Assembly: GCA_964502465.1 (NCBI GenBank) | Contig: CAZCWX010000573.1 | Location: 1-21,934 of the forward strand | DNA length: 21,934 bases | From: CAZCWX01 sp964502465 | GTDB taxonomy: Bacteria > Desulfobacterota > Binatia > Bin18 | Direction of reading: 5' to 3' | In this document: positions 8,347-15,868 of the stretch, piece by piece | Numbering within the stretch: the first letter of the stretch is position 1 | Layout of the letters: the number at the start of each line of letters is the position of its first letter | The notes under the pieces: model-generated | The model's database searches: none | What the model saw: the letters and a program-made list of their open reading frames with translations, nothing else | Told to the model about the DNA's origin: nothing | Made by a program: the position numbers and the translations under genes

Positions 8347-9240
8347 TCAATTCTCGATCACTACTTCTACCCGACGGTTCTTGGCGCGTCCGGCTGGGTG
8401 ATCTGAGCCGTCAGCATGGGTATTTGGTGCGACTGGGTACTTCTCTCCGTACCCCCGAGTTGTCAGCCGTACCTCGTTGACGCCTTCGTAGGTCAATTCC
8501 CTGGACACCGCGGTGGCTCGGTTTTGCGACAAAATGAGATTGTACGATTCGCTGCCGATTGCATCGGCATGCCCTTCGACCGAAATGCGCCGCTCTCCAG
8601 CTTGTCGGTTCAAAATCGTGGTCATGTGGGCTACTTTGGAGCGAGCGTCGGAAGTTAAACGGGCGCTATTAAACTCGAACAGTACATCTGGCAAGTTGAC
8701 CACCACCCCCCGTTCAGTCTCGCGAGCGTCTAGATTACGTCGTTTGAGTTCTTCGAGAAGTGCCCGGTTCCGAGCGATTTCTTGCCGTTGCTGTTCGAGA
8801 ACCTGTTGTTGGGTATCAAGCGCCTGGTCTTGCCCTTCGATCTGGCGGCCTACGAGGTAACCAGAGACAGCCCCAAGCCCCGCGCCAATAGCTGCCCCAG
8901 GTCCAGCGTCTCCCTTTTTACTGCCGATGATCGCACCACTTGCTGCTCCGAGAAGGGCACCGGTAAGAGCGCCGGCGGCAGACTTGCTGAGGCCAAATGG
9001 CACTCCGGGCGCTGGAGTGCCTTGAGGAGTATTTGTCGGAGGCCGAGACTGAGGAATGGTATCGGAGTAACTATAACGATGAGGTTGCTGCGATGAGCGT
9101 CCCCCTTCAGAACCTCCATCTCTATAGCCGTCATAAGGATAGTCTTCGTAGCCATATACTGGGGCTCCAGAGAGAAGTATCACACTCAGTGCAAGCCCGG
9201 TAATGCGGCGCTGGAATCGTGCATCGTTCGTGGAAGCCAT
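8347..9240 (-). CDS. glycine-zipper/OmpA-family envelope protein
   Basis: Start chosen at ATG 9240, preceded by AAAGGA with 6-bp spacing, giving 297 aa. Order of parts: signal peptide (1-30, ending APVYG), Tyr/Gly/Pro-rich linker (31-80), glycine zipper (about 88-131: GALTGALLGAASGAIIG, GAAIGAGLGAVSGYLVG), coiled coil (about 137-170), and an OmpA C-terminal peptidoglycan-binding domain (178-297) with FEFNSARL, VEGHADAIGSESYN, LSQNRA and GRAKNRRVEV, including the diaminopimelate-contacting Asp 226 and Arg 241 equivalents. It probably anchors the outer membrane to the wall. The next gene downstream is a smaller relative of its middle part, probably co-transcribed. Confidence 0.92.
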   Translation of the reverse strand: MASTNDARFQRRITGLALSVILLSGAPVYGYEDYPYDGYRDGGSEGGRSSQQPHRYSYSDTIPQSRPPTNTPQGTPAPGVPFGLSKSAAGALTGALLGAASGAIIGSKKGDAGPGAAIGAGLGAVSGYLVGRQIEGQDQALDTQQQVLEQQRQEIARNRALLEELKRRNLDARETERGVVVNLPDVLFEFNSARLTSDARSKVAHMTTILNRQAGERRISVEGHADAIGSESYNLILSQNRATAVSRELTYEGVNEVRLTTRGYGEKYPVAPNTHADGSDHPAGRAKNRRVEVVIEN

Positions 9241-9333
9241 GGTGCATCCTTTGCGGGAGATGTCAAAAGACAAAACACCCTGCTAGGAGAAAAGTTGCAC
9301 GGAGGGAGGAAAGAAAAGGGGGTCGGAACAGTT

Positions 9334-9405
9334 GAGGTCGGACCTCGAGTATGAAGATTTGCGGTACGGCTATCTCGCCTGTATAGGAGGCGGTCTAGCG
9401 GTCTA
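9334..9405. promoter_or_regulatory. palindrome and tandem repeat upstream of the OmpA-type gene
   Basis: GAGGTC-G-GACCTC (9334-9346) is a perfect 13-bp palindrome about 94 bp before the OmpA-type start. GCGGTCTA is repeated in tandem at 9390-9397 and 9398-9405. Candidate operator sites; no promoter boxes are convincing. Outside these and the repeat at 9449-9550, I see nothing in 9241-9619. Confidence 0.3.
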
Positions 9406-9448
9406 TAGGGAGCTAAATCAGACCACAGAAGATTGGCACACTCGCCTT

Positions 9449-9550
9449 GTCACCCTGAGTCCTTCGACTTCGCTCAGGATAAATTCCACGAAGGGTCTCT
9501 CCGAGAGATGCTTCGCTCCGCTCAGCCCAGCACGACAGAATAGGGGTGAC
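9449..9550. repeat. dispersed palindromic repeat (MITE-like), 102 bp
   Basis: Ends are inverted repeats GTCACCC (9449-9455) and GGGTGAC (9544-9550). Inside are CCTGAG...CTCAGG and the palindrome TCTCT-CCG-AGAGA (9496-9508), with GAAGGGTCTC and GATGCTTCGCTCCGCTCAG blocks typical of a repeat found scattered in many environmental genomes (from memory). It has no coding potential that makes sense. Confidence 0.6.
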
Positions 9551-9619
9551 CACAAAGTAAAGGGTACCAAAGTTGTGTGATTCGGATTTAGCCTGGGCAG
9601 GGCAATGGTCTTGTCGAGC

Positions 9620-9991
9620 CTATTTGGGTGGCTTAGAGCGCCACTTTTTGTATTTACGCTGGAAGTCTTCCTTTTGGTCTGAATTCATCCCACGATAGCG
9701 CTTATAATTCCGGCGGATGCGCTCTTGCTCGTTCGGAGGGAGCTTCTGCCAGCGATGGTATCGTTCTTCAATAGCACGTTTTCTTTCTGGCGGGAGTTTC
9801 TGAAAGCGCTGATAATTTTCCAGCGCACGGGATTTTTCCTGTGGCGAGAGTTCGTACCAACTCTGGTCAATTCTTTGAGGGAAAATCGGGGCGGACATTT
9901 GCGTCCACCCCGAGGGAGTGAACGGCCCGAAAAAGGCGATACTGAGGATCAGAGTGCCAATTGCGCTTTGTACAATTGAGAATCGCACCAT
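9620..9991 (-). CDS. DUF3106-family exported protein
   Basis: A 123-aa protein with a signal peptide or N-terminal membrane segment (residues about 8-31) followed by a basic, helical domain made of about four copies of an LPPExxxxIxxxYxRWQK-like unit (LSPQEKSRALENYQRF, LPPERKRAIEERYHRW, LPPNEQERIRRNYKRY, MNSDQKEDFQRKYKKW). This matches the DUF3106 pattern as I know it. Its ATG lies 4 bp past the stop of the anti-sigma gene, so it is probably translated by coupling as the third gene of the sigma operon. The function is unknown; a periplasmic partner of the sigma/anti-sigma pair is inferred from position. Confidence 0.82.
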   Translation of the reverse strand: MVRFSIVQSAIGTLILSIAFFGPFTPSGWTQMSAPIFPQRIDQSWYELSPQEKSRALENYQRFQKLPPERKRAIEERYHRWQKLPPNEQERIRRNYKRYRGMNSDQKEDFQRKYKKWRSKPPK

Positions 9992-9995
9992 GGTC

Positions 9996-10673
9996 TCAGC
10001 CTCTGCTTTGTTGTCCCTCTTCCCCAGGAAGAGCGAGAATCGCTTCGAAGTGTTGTAATTCTTCTATTTTTTGCAGGATCGGATACTGCACAAAGAAACT
10101 TGGATTCTCTAATACTGGTGGCGGCAGGTCTTCTGGTCGAGCCGGTTCAGTCTCCGGCACCGGCTCCGGTTTGCTTTCTGCGGTTGCGATCTCTTCGAAA
10201 TGAGAAAATTTATCCAGCTCAGTAATAACTCGGTAATTCGCAAAAAGATTTGGTTGCTCAGCTATCTGGGCTGGTACTTCAGCCGGCACTGGTGGCATTG
10301 GGCTTGTTGGTGAGGTGGTTGTGAGGCGACCTGAGAGGATATAGCCGACAAAGATCAGCACACTGGCAGCGCCGACTACGGCAGGCATCATTTGCCAACT
10401 GCTCAGCCACTCTCGCCACCAACGGACAAACCGGCCCTCCTCTGGCTCGTACTTTTCCTGTTCCAATCTGCGCCAGAATGTCGAGGAGAACTCTGGGGAG
10501 AGCGGAATCCGCTCAAGGGTGGAGAGCATTTTGTCCAGACGCACCAACTGCCTTTCTTCCTGAGTGCACGCTGGACAAGTCCTCAGATGGGCAGCAATCT
10601 GCACTCGAACCTGTTCCGGCAACTCACCGTCGTGGTAAGCAACTAATTCGTTTCTGATGGTTTCACACGTCAT
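9996..10673 (-). CDS. transmembrane zinc-finger anti-sigma factor
   Basis: 225 aa. The N-terminus is a cytoplasmic zinc-binding anti-sigma domain with C3, H29, C33 and C36 (HLRTCPAC, HxxxCxxC type), which binds the ECF sigma factor. A membrane segment lies at about 95-114 (MMPAVVGAASVLIFVGYIL), then a Pro-rich periplasmic part. This part has two related segments 50 residues apart: 141-163 (FANYRVI...HFEEI) and 191-213 (FVQYPIL...HFEAI). Its ATG overlaps the end of the sigma gene by 11 bp, the usual arrangement for coupled sigma/anti-sigma translation. Confidence 0.92.
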   Translation of the reverse strand: MTCETIRNELVAYHDGELPEQVRVQIAAHLRTCPACTQEERQLVRLDKMLSTLERIPLSPEFSSTFWRRLEQEKYEPEEGRFVRWWREWLSSWQMMPAVVGAASVLIFVGYILSGRLTTTSPTSPMPPVPAEVPAQIAEQPNLFANYRVITELDKFSHFEEIATAESKPEPVPETEPARPEDLPPPVLENPSFFVQYPILQKIEELQHFEAILALPGEEGQQSRG

Positions 10674-11277
10674 GGTCGGCCAGAATGTCTCGGAGCCCTT
10701 CTTTCAGGCTCTGGTTTGCACGAAACACTAAACTTTTTACTGCTTTCTCTGTGCTGCCTAGCACCTCAGCCACTTCCTGGTACGACAAACCCTCCAGACG
10801 GCTCAACAACAAAGCGGCTCGCTGGCTTGCTGGTATCCGCCACAAAATTGCTTGTATTTTACCGGCTGCCTCTTTGGCCGCCAAGGTCTCCTCCCCTGTT
10901 CCTAGATTGGTGTCTGGAAGGTCGCGTGTCCGCTCATTCTCCTTAGGATCAATTGGTTCTAATGATTCGTAGGTAACTCGATACTCTCCTTTCCGTACCT
11001 CATTGAGACAATGATTGTTAGCAATCTTGAACAACCAAGTCGAGAACTTGGCCCTTGGTTCATACCGCTTCTGCCAGCGGTACACCTGTAAGAACACTTC
11101 CTGACCAATCTCCTCAGCCCGTGCCCGTGTCCCGAGAAATTGAGAGGCAAAGTTCACCACTGCTGGGGAGAATTTATGGAAAAGTTGCTGAAACGCCTCC
11201 ATATCACCATTCTGAAAGCGCAGCATGAGTTGCACGTCGGGATCGTCGTACGGCGAAAGCTGTTCTTTCTTCTCCAT
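10663..11277 (-). CDS. ECF-family RNA polymerase sigma factor
   Basis: 204 aa from ATG 11277; a GTG three codons earlier (11286) is possible, and neither has a clear RBS. Region 2 covers about residues 25-95 (MEAFQQLFHKF, AEEIGQEVFLQVYRW, FSTWLFKIANNHCLNEVRK) and region 4 about 145-195 (PASQRAALLLSRLEGLSYQEVAEVLGSTEKAVKSLVFRA). There is no extra domain. It directs RNA polymerase to stress-type promoters and is held by the next gene, which overlaps it. The first gene of a sigma, anti-sigma, DUF3106 operon, divergent from the kinase operon. ECF factors usually control their own promoter; I could not identify a convincing GAAC-type -35 box here. Confidence 0.93.
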   Translation of the reverse strand: MEKKEQLSPYDDPDVQLMLRFQNGDMEAFQQLFHKFSPAVVNFASQFLGTRARAEEIGQEVFLQVYRWQKRYEPRAKFSTWLFKIANNHCLNEVRKGEYRVTYESLEPIDPKENERTRDLPDTNLGTGEETLAAKEAAGKIQAILWRIPASQRAALLLSRLEGLSYQEVAEVLGSTEKAVKSLVFRANQSLKEGLRDILADHDV

Positions 11278-11376
11278 GAGAAACACTTAGGCACGAGCAA
11301 GGTTTCGCTTGATCCTGAGGTGTTCTGCCCGCCTGCCACCATACCGGAGCACGGGAGAGTTTCAAACCCGCCTCCA

Positions 11377-11392
11377 TTTTCCTTATGGAAAA
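11377..11392. promoter_or_regulatory. inverted repeat between the divergent sigma and kinase operons
   Basis: TTTTCC-TTAT-GGAAAA is a perfect 6-bp dyad in the 176-bp region between the ECF sigma start and the kinase start. It may be an operator or a small hairpin in the kinase leader. Evidence is the symmetry only. Confidence 0.3.
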
Positions 11393-11453
11393 GGGGTATT
11401 GTAACAGCAAGTCGGAGCCGATAGGGGAAAGGGGCCAGAGGAGTAACGTCGTT

Positions 11454-13070
11454 ATGCAGCCTTTTTTTGAAGAGCCACTTGAGGAGCACCTCAGACGCGT
11501 CGAGCGTTATATGCGGGGTTGTGAATTGATGCGTTTCCTGCGTGAAAAAAGCCTCCTGCGAACCGAACTCGCGACCTTCATGCGTGAGCACGCCGCAGAG
11601 ATTGTCAACGAATGGGTCGCCCTCGTTGCTCCAGTCTATCCTCTCCCATCGGAACGCATCCGGGAAACGACCCAGAATATGTATGATGCGCTGCTCCGCT
11701 GGGCCCGCCACGTCGAAGACCCTGGCGATATTGAGACCTACGTGTACCTCCACGAACATGCCCGACACGGGTTTATTTCTCACTCTCCTCCTTCGCGGTT
11801 CCTTTCGGGGCAGATGAAGATTCGGCTTTTCATTGTGGAACGGCTGCGTGAAGCCTATGCCAAAGATCGGAAACGGTTGGTAGAGTTGCTGACGCTCCTT
11901 GATCAGGAGTTCTACGAACGGTTATTGCACATCACCGATTTCTTTGTCGAAGCGCGAGAAGAGGCGTTGCGCGACCAAGAGGAAAGCCACCGCAAGGGAG
12001 TAGACAACGCACCAGCGCCGATCTTCCGTATCCGTTGTCAGGATGGGACGATCCTCCGTGCCAACCGTGAGGCGGCAAAAGTGACGGGCTTTTCTCCAGA
12101 GGAACTCATCGGTAGACCTATCTGGGAACTCCATCCGCCCGAGGAACAAGAACAACTCCGTCAGCTCCGCAAGGACACGAATAGTCACGGCTATCTGAGC
12201 CGCGAAGATCTTCACCTTATTGCGAAGGATGGAGGGATTGTCCCAGTCTCGGTGTATTTTGGCATCATTGAACACCGTGGAGAGAAGACTATTCAAGGGA
12301 TCTACCTCGATGTGTCCGATCGCAAGCGCCTGGAAAGTCAACTCATCCAATCTGAGAAGATGGCAGCGATTGGTCAACTCGCAGCTGGCATCGCCCATGA
12401 GATCCGTAATCCGTTAGGCATCATTATGAATGCGCTGTATGATCTCAGCGAGATTCTTGATACTGACAACCCAGAAGTATGGGAAGACCTGCAAATTGCG
12501 AGGGACGAAATCGTTCGGGCCCAGGAGATTATCACCAATCTGCTCGAGTTCTCTCGTGAAAGTGTAGCAGAAATGGAGGAGGTCAACCTCAACGATCTCC
12601 TGCGGAAAACCCTGCAGCTCATGCAGAAATACCTACAAACCAATACTGTGAAGGTTGTGATCTCTCTAGGGAAGGTTGGCACCTGTCTGGCTAATCAAAA
12701 TGCCTTGCGGCAGGTGTTTCTGAATCTGATTACCAATGCGGTCCAGGCCATGCCGAACGGCGGGGAGTTACGATTGCGGACGCAACGCACCGCTAACAAA
12801 CAGGTCTTGATTGAGGTCAGCGATACGGGAGTCGGGATTTCCGAACGTCACCTCAACAATATTTTTAACCCTTTTTTCACGACCAAAGAACCTGGACAGG
12901 GTACCGGCCTGGGGCTGTCAGTTGTACACTCAGTGATTAAGCGATACCAGGGGAACATCACGGTGCGCAGCAAGCCCGATGTCGGGACGACATTCCTCAT
13001 TGAACTGCCCTGCCCCTGCGCGAAAGACAAGCGGCGCAAAGACCAGCCTGTCAGTGAAGCGCAACTCTAG
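11454..13070 (+). CDS. soluble sensor histidine kinase (RsbRD-like N-terminus, PAS, HisKA, HATPase)
   Basis: 538 aa from ATG 11454, preceded by AGAGGAG; the longer frame adds 23 unlikely residues. No membrane segment or signal peptide is visible, so it senses something in the cytoplasm. Residues about 25-170 are helical and resemble the RsbRD_N domain (LREKSLLRTELATFMREH, then EIVNEWV). A PAS domain follows (about 183-290: GTILRANREAAKVTGFSPEELIG), then HisKA with phospho-acceptor H315 (GIAHEIRNPLG) and the ATPase domain with NLITNAVQA, DTGVGIS, FFTTK and GTGLGLSVV. All catalytic boxes are intact. The partner regulator starts 21 bp downstream. The signal is unknown. Confidence 0.92.
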   Translation: MQPFFEEPLEEHLRRVERYMRGCELMRFLREKSLLRTELATFMREHAAEIVNEWVALVAPVYPLPSERIRETTQNMYDALLRWARHVEDPGDIETYVYLHEHARHGFISHSPPSRFLSGQMKIRLFIVERLREAYAKDRKRLVELLTLLDQEFYERLLHITDFFVEAREEALRDQEESHRKGVDNAPAPIFRIRCQDGTILRANREAAKVTGFSPEELIGRPIWELHPPEEQEQLRQLRKDTNSHGYLSREDLHLIAKDGGIVPVSVYFGIIEHRGEKTIQGIYLDVSDRKRLESQLIQSEKMAAIGQLAAGIAHEIRNPLGIIMNALYDLSEILDTDNPEVWEDLQIARDEIVRAQEIITNLLEFSRESVAEMEEVNLNDLLRKTLQLMQKYLQTNTVKVVISLGKVGTCLANQNALRQVFLNLITNAVQAMPNGGELRLRTQRTANKQVLIEVSDTGVGISERHLNNIFNPFFTTKEPGQGTGLGLSVVHSVIKRYQGNITVRSKPDVGTTFLIELPCPCAKDKRRKDQPVSEAQL

Positions 13071-13091
13071 CGCTGCTTTTTTCGATTTGCC

Positions 13092-14495
13092 ATGACCGCA
13101 CATGTGTTGTTAGTCGAAGATGAAATGAACATGGCCAAAATGCAGGCCAAAATCCTGCAGCGCAAAGGCTATGAGGTTGATACGGCGGGTAATGGTCGTG
13201 AGGCACTCCGTTTGCTCGATCAAGCGGCCTTCGATGTGGTGATCACCGATCTCAAAATGCCAGTGATGGACGGCATGCAGCTCTTGCGTGAGATGAACGC
13301 CAAAGAGCGAGGGTGTGCTGTCATTGTGCTGACCGGTCATGGGACGATTGAAAGCGCAGTCGAAGCGATGCAACTCGGAGCGGTCGATTATCTCACCAAA
13401 CCGTGTAATCCGGATGAGCTGTTGATTAAAGTTGATAAACTGCTTGAGACGAAGCGGCTGCGTGAAGAGGTCGCACGGCTGCGACGCGAGGTGCGGGCCT
13501 ACAAGAAATTTGGCGAACTGATCGGGCAAAGTCCAGCAATGCGCCAGATTTACGCCATCATTGGAGCAGTGCGATCGAATAAAAGCACAGTTTTGATTAC
13601 GGGCGAGAGCGGCACTGGAAAGGAACTGGTGGCGCGTACGATCCACCAAAAAGGACCCTGGGCGGAGCGGTCTTTTGTGGCCATCAATTGTGGTGCGATG
13701 TCTGAGACTTTATTAGACAGCCAACTCTTCGGCCATAAACGCGGCGCCTTTACTGGCGCTATTGCTGAGCACGACGGAGTGTTTCAGGCGGCCAGTGGCG
13801 GCATACTGTTTCTCGATGAGATCTCGGAAATTCCGCTCGCTTTACAGGTAAAATTCTTACGAGCAATTCAGGAGCGAGAGGTCACCCCTCTCGGCTCGAG
13901 CAAACCCGTGAAAGTGGACGTGCGCATCATTGCAGCGAGTAACCGTAACCTCGAAGACGAGGTGAGAAAAGGACATTTTCGCGACGATCTCTTCTATCGC
14001 CTGAACGTTGTGCCTATTCATCTCCCCCCTTTACGGGAACGACGTGAGGACATTCCGCTCCTGATCGAACACTTCGTTACAACCTTCAGCACGGAGTACA
14101 AAGTCGAGCCCAAAAAAATTGCTCCTGAAGCGTTAGACAAACTCGTGTCGTACTCCTGGCCAGGGAACATTCGTGAATTACAGAATGTGATCGAGCGGGT
14201 GTTCGCGCTCTCGCAGAGTGATGAAATTACCCTTGCCGATTTACCAGGGCCGATCACTGGCTTTGAGATGCGGCAGCTCGATTTTCACGAATTGGCTGAA
14301 CTCCCAACCCTGGAGGAGATGGAACGGTCATTGATCGGCGCAGCCCTACGCAAGAGCCAGGGCAACAAAAACGAAGCTGCCCGTCTTCTGGCAATTGACC
14401 GTCAACGGTTGTACCGAAAAATTGAGAAATATGGGCTCGATAAGACGATTCCACCTCTCGAGTCCGCCATCCAAAGTGTAGAGTCCCGGGTATAG
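13092..14495 (+). CDS. sigma-54-dependent response regulator (NtrC family)
   Basis: 467 aa. Receiver domain 1-120 with the acidic pair E9/D10, phospho-acceptor D53 and K103; a coiled linker (about 115-135); AAA+ domain 140-385 with Walker A GESGTGKE (171-178), the GAFTGA loop (218-223) that contacts sigma-54, Walker B GGILFLDE (236-243) and the R-finger region FRDDLFYRLNV; and a Fis-type helix-turn-helix at about 415-450 (NKNEAARLLAIDRQRLYRKIEKYGL). It lies 21 bp after the kinase, so the pair forms one two-component system. Its target promoters are unknown; I see no convincing -24/-12 promoter in the neighbouring intergenic regions. Confidence 0.96.
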   Translation: MTAHVLLVEDEMNMAKMQAKILQRKGYEVDTAGNGREALRLLDQAAFDVVITDLKMPVMDGMQLLREMNAKERGCAVIVLTGHGTIESAVEAMQLGAVDYLTKPCNPDELLIKVDKLLETKRLREEVARLRREVRAYKKFGELIGQSPAMRQIYAIIGAVRSNKSTVLITGESGTGKELVARTIHQKGPWAERSFVAINCGAMSETLLDSQLFGHKRGAFTGAIAEHDGVFQAASGGILFLDEISEIPLALQVKFLRAIQEREVTPLGSSKPVKVDVRIIAASNRNLEDEVRKGHFRDDLFYRLNVVPIHLPPLRERREDIPLLIEHFVTTFSTEYKVEPKKIAPEALDKLVSYSWPGNIRELQNVIERVFALSQSDEITLADLPGPITGFEMRQLDFHELAELPTLEEMERSLIGAALRKSQGNKNEAARLLAIDRQRLYRKIEKYGLDKTIPPLESAIQSVESRV

Positions 14496-14671
14496 ATCAG
14501 TCGATCATAGGCAGACTGAGGAGAAGGAATCGGAGAGCGAAGTCTTTTTCTCCGTTTCTCTGGTGCTTTCTGCCCGGAGTTGATCGCTGATTACCAACGG
14601 CGAAAAGCTGCTGATAAACCTTGCAATCGTGCAGTGAAGGACCTAGAGTAGGTGTCACTGGAGGGGAACTC

Positions 14672-15778
14672 ATGGCTACGGTAAGTGCTGCAGTACACGC
14701 TATTCCTGTTGATGATCCGATTGAAAAACTCTACGAGCAGGGGGTCACCGATGGGTTTCCGGTGATACCGCCTACCCGTGAGCGCGTCGAGCGGATGCTG
14801 GCTGGTGCACCGGACCGCGATCGAGATGAGCTGATTGGCATCCTTGGGCCTTGCTATGGCGAGGCAACGGTCGAAAAAGTTGCCATCAATACTGTCTTGG
14901 CTGGCTGCAAACCTGAGTATTTCCCGGTCATTCTGGCTGGAGTTGCGGCGTTGTGCGACGAGCGACTATGTGCCCATGGTATGAATGTCACATTGTTCTC
15001 AGCTGCACCGTGGGCAATTATCAACGGCCCGGTCCGACTGCAGATTGGGCTCAACTGCGGACACAATGCCCTTGGCCATGGCTTTCGCCCTAATGCGACG
15101 ATTGGTCGCGCCTTGCGGCTGGTCATTATGAATATTGGCGGCGCCCGGCCACACGAGCTCACGAAAGCAACGATGGGCCAGCCTGGTCAATACAGCGCGG
15201 TCATTGCGGAGAACGAGGAGGAATCTCCTTGGGAACCATTCCATGTCGAACGCGGCTTCAGCGAGGATGAGTCTGCGATTACCCTCTTTGCTGGCGGTTC
15301 ACCCCAGCAAATCAGCGATTTTCAGAGCCGTAGTGCTGAACAGTTAGTGTCGTCAATTGGACACACCATGGGTGGTGGATTGTGGAACTTTAAGAATTAC
15401 CCTTTGTTCGGTGATACTATTTTGGTCTTGAGTCCAGAACATGCCCATACGATCGCGGCAGATGGCTGGTTACGCCAAGACGTGCGACAATATCTTTACG
15501 AGACGGTCAAGAAATCAGTTGATGAGCTGAAACCCGGTAAAGATAGTGGGGAAGGGTTTGGTGCGAACCTATTGCGCGCGTTTGAGAACAGCGGAATAGT
15601 GGTCGATGGGTATGTGCGAAAGTTCCGCTCGCCCGAGTCGATATTAGTCGTCATCGCTGGTGGGACGGCAGGACGCTTTTCAGTGGCAATTCCCGGTTGG
15701 GTGGCGGATGATCTCGGCAGTACGCCGGTAAGTAAGAAAATTGCTATTAGCGATGAGCTTTCAGCTGTCAGCAGATAG
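14672..15778 (+). CDS. UGSC-associated protein of unknown function
   Basis: 368 aa from ATG 14672 with GGAGGGG just upstream; the frame can be extended 17 codons to a TTG but that has no RBS. It begins with the pattern GVTDGFPVIPPTRERVERMLAG and has LGPCYGEATVEKVAINTVLAGCKPEYFPVILAGVAAL (two Cys, C61 and C79), AIINGPVR, NATIGRALRL, AENEEESPWEPFHVERGF and LVLSPEHAHTIAADGW. I recognise this from memory as the protein that accompanies UGSC-family (seleno)proteins, sometimes fused to the UGSC domain; no biochemical role is known to me. No signal peptide or membrane segment. It starts the plus-strand cluster with the selenoprotein 90 bp downstream. Confidence 0.78.
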   Translation: MATVSAAVHAIPVDDPIEKLYEQGVTDGFPVIPPTRERVERMLAGAPDRDRDELIGILGPCYGEATVEKVAINTVLAGCKPEYFPVILAGVAALCDERLCAHGMNVTLFSAAPWAIINGPVRLQIGLNCGHNALGHGFRPNATIGRALRLVIMNIGGARPHELTKATMGQPGQYSAVIAENEEESPWEPFHVERGFSEDESAITLFAGGSPQQISDFQSRSAEQLVSSIGHTMGGGLWNFKNYPLFGDTILVLSPEHAHTIAADGWLRQDVRQYLYETVKKSVDELKPGKDSGEGFGANLLRAFENSGIVVDGYVRKFRSPESILVVIAGGTAGRFSVAIPGWVADDLGSTPVSKKIAISDELSAVSR

Positions 15779-15805
15779 CCTATGGCCCGCTTACTGCGTT
15801 CGCTC

Positions 15806-15828
15806 TATGGCATAAGATTCTTGCCATA
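15806..15828. repeat. palindromic intergenic repeat between the two UGSC-cluster genes
   Basis: TATGGCA (15806-15812) pairs with TGCCATA (15822-15828). Around it, 15779-15850, the words TATGGC, CCATAAGC and CATATGC recur in both orientations, as in small REP-like repeats. It is not followed by a T tract, so it is not a clear terminator. It could tune expression of the downstream selenoprotein gene or be a dispersed repeat. Confidence 0.45.
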
Positions 15829-15868
15829 AGCCATATGCTATAAACCATAAGCAAAAGGAGGGACGTTC

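Noticed and set aside
9332..9580. 82-codon plus-strand reading frame.
   Set aside because: It runs through a palindrome and a dispersed repeat, has no RBS and no recognisable protein pattern.
14525..14560. CGGAGA/TCTCCG hairpin after the response regulator as a terminator.
   Set aside because: The stem is only 6 bp with its T run in the loop, so it is too weak to call.
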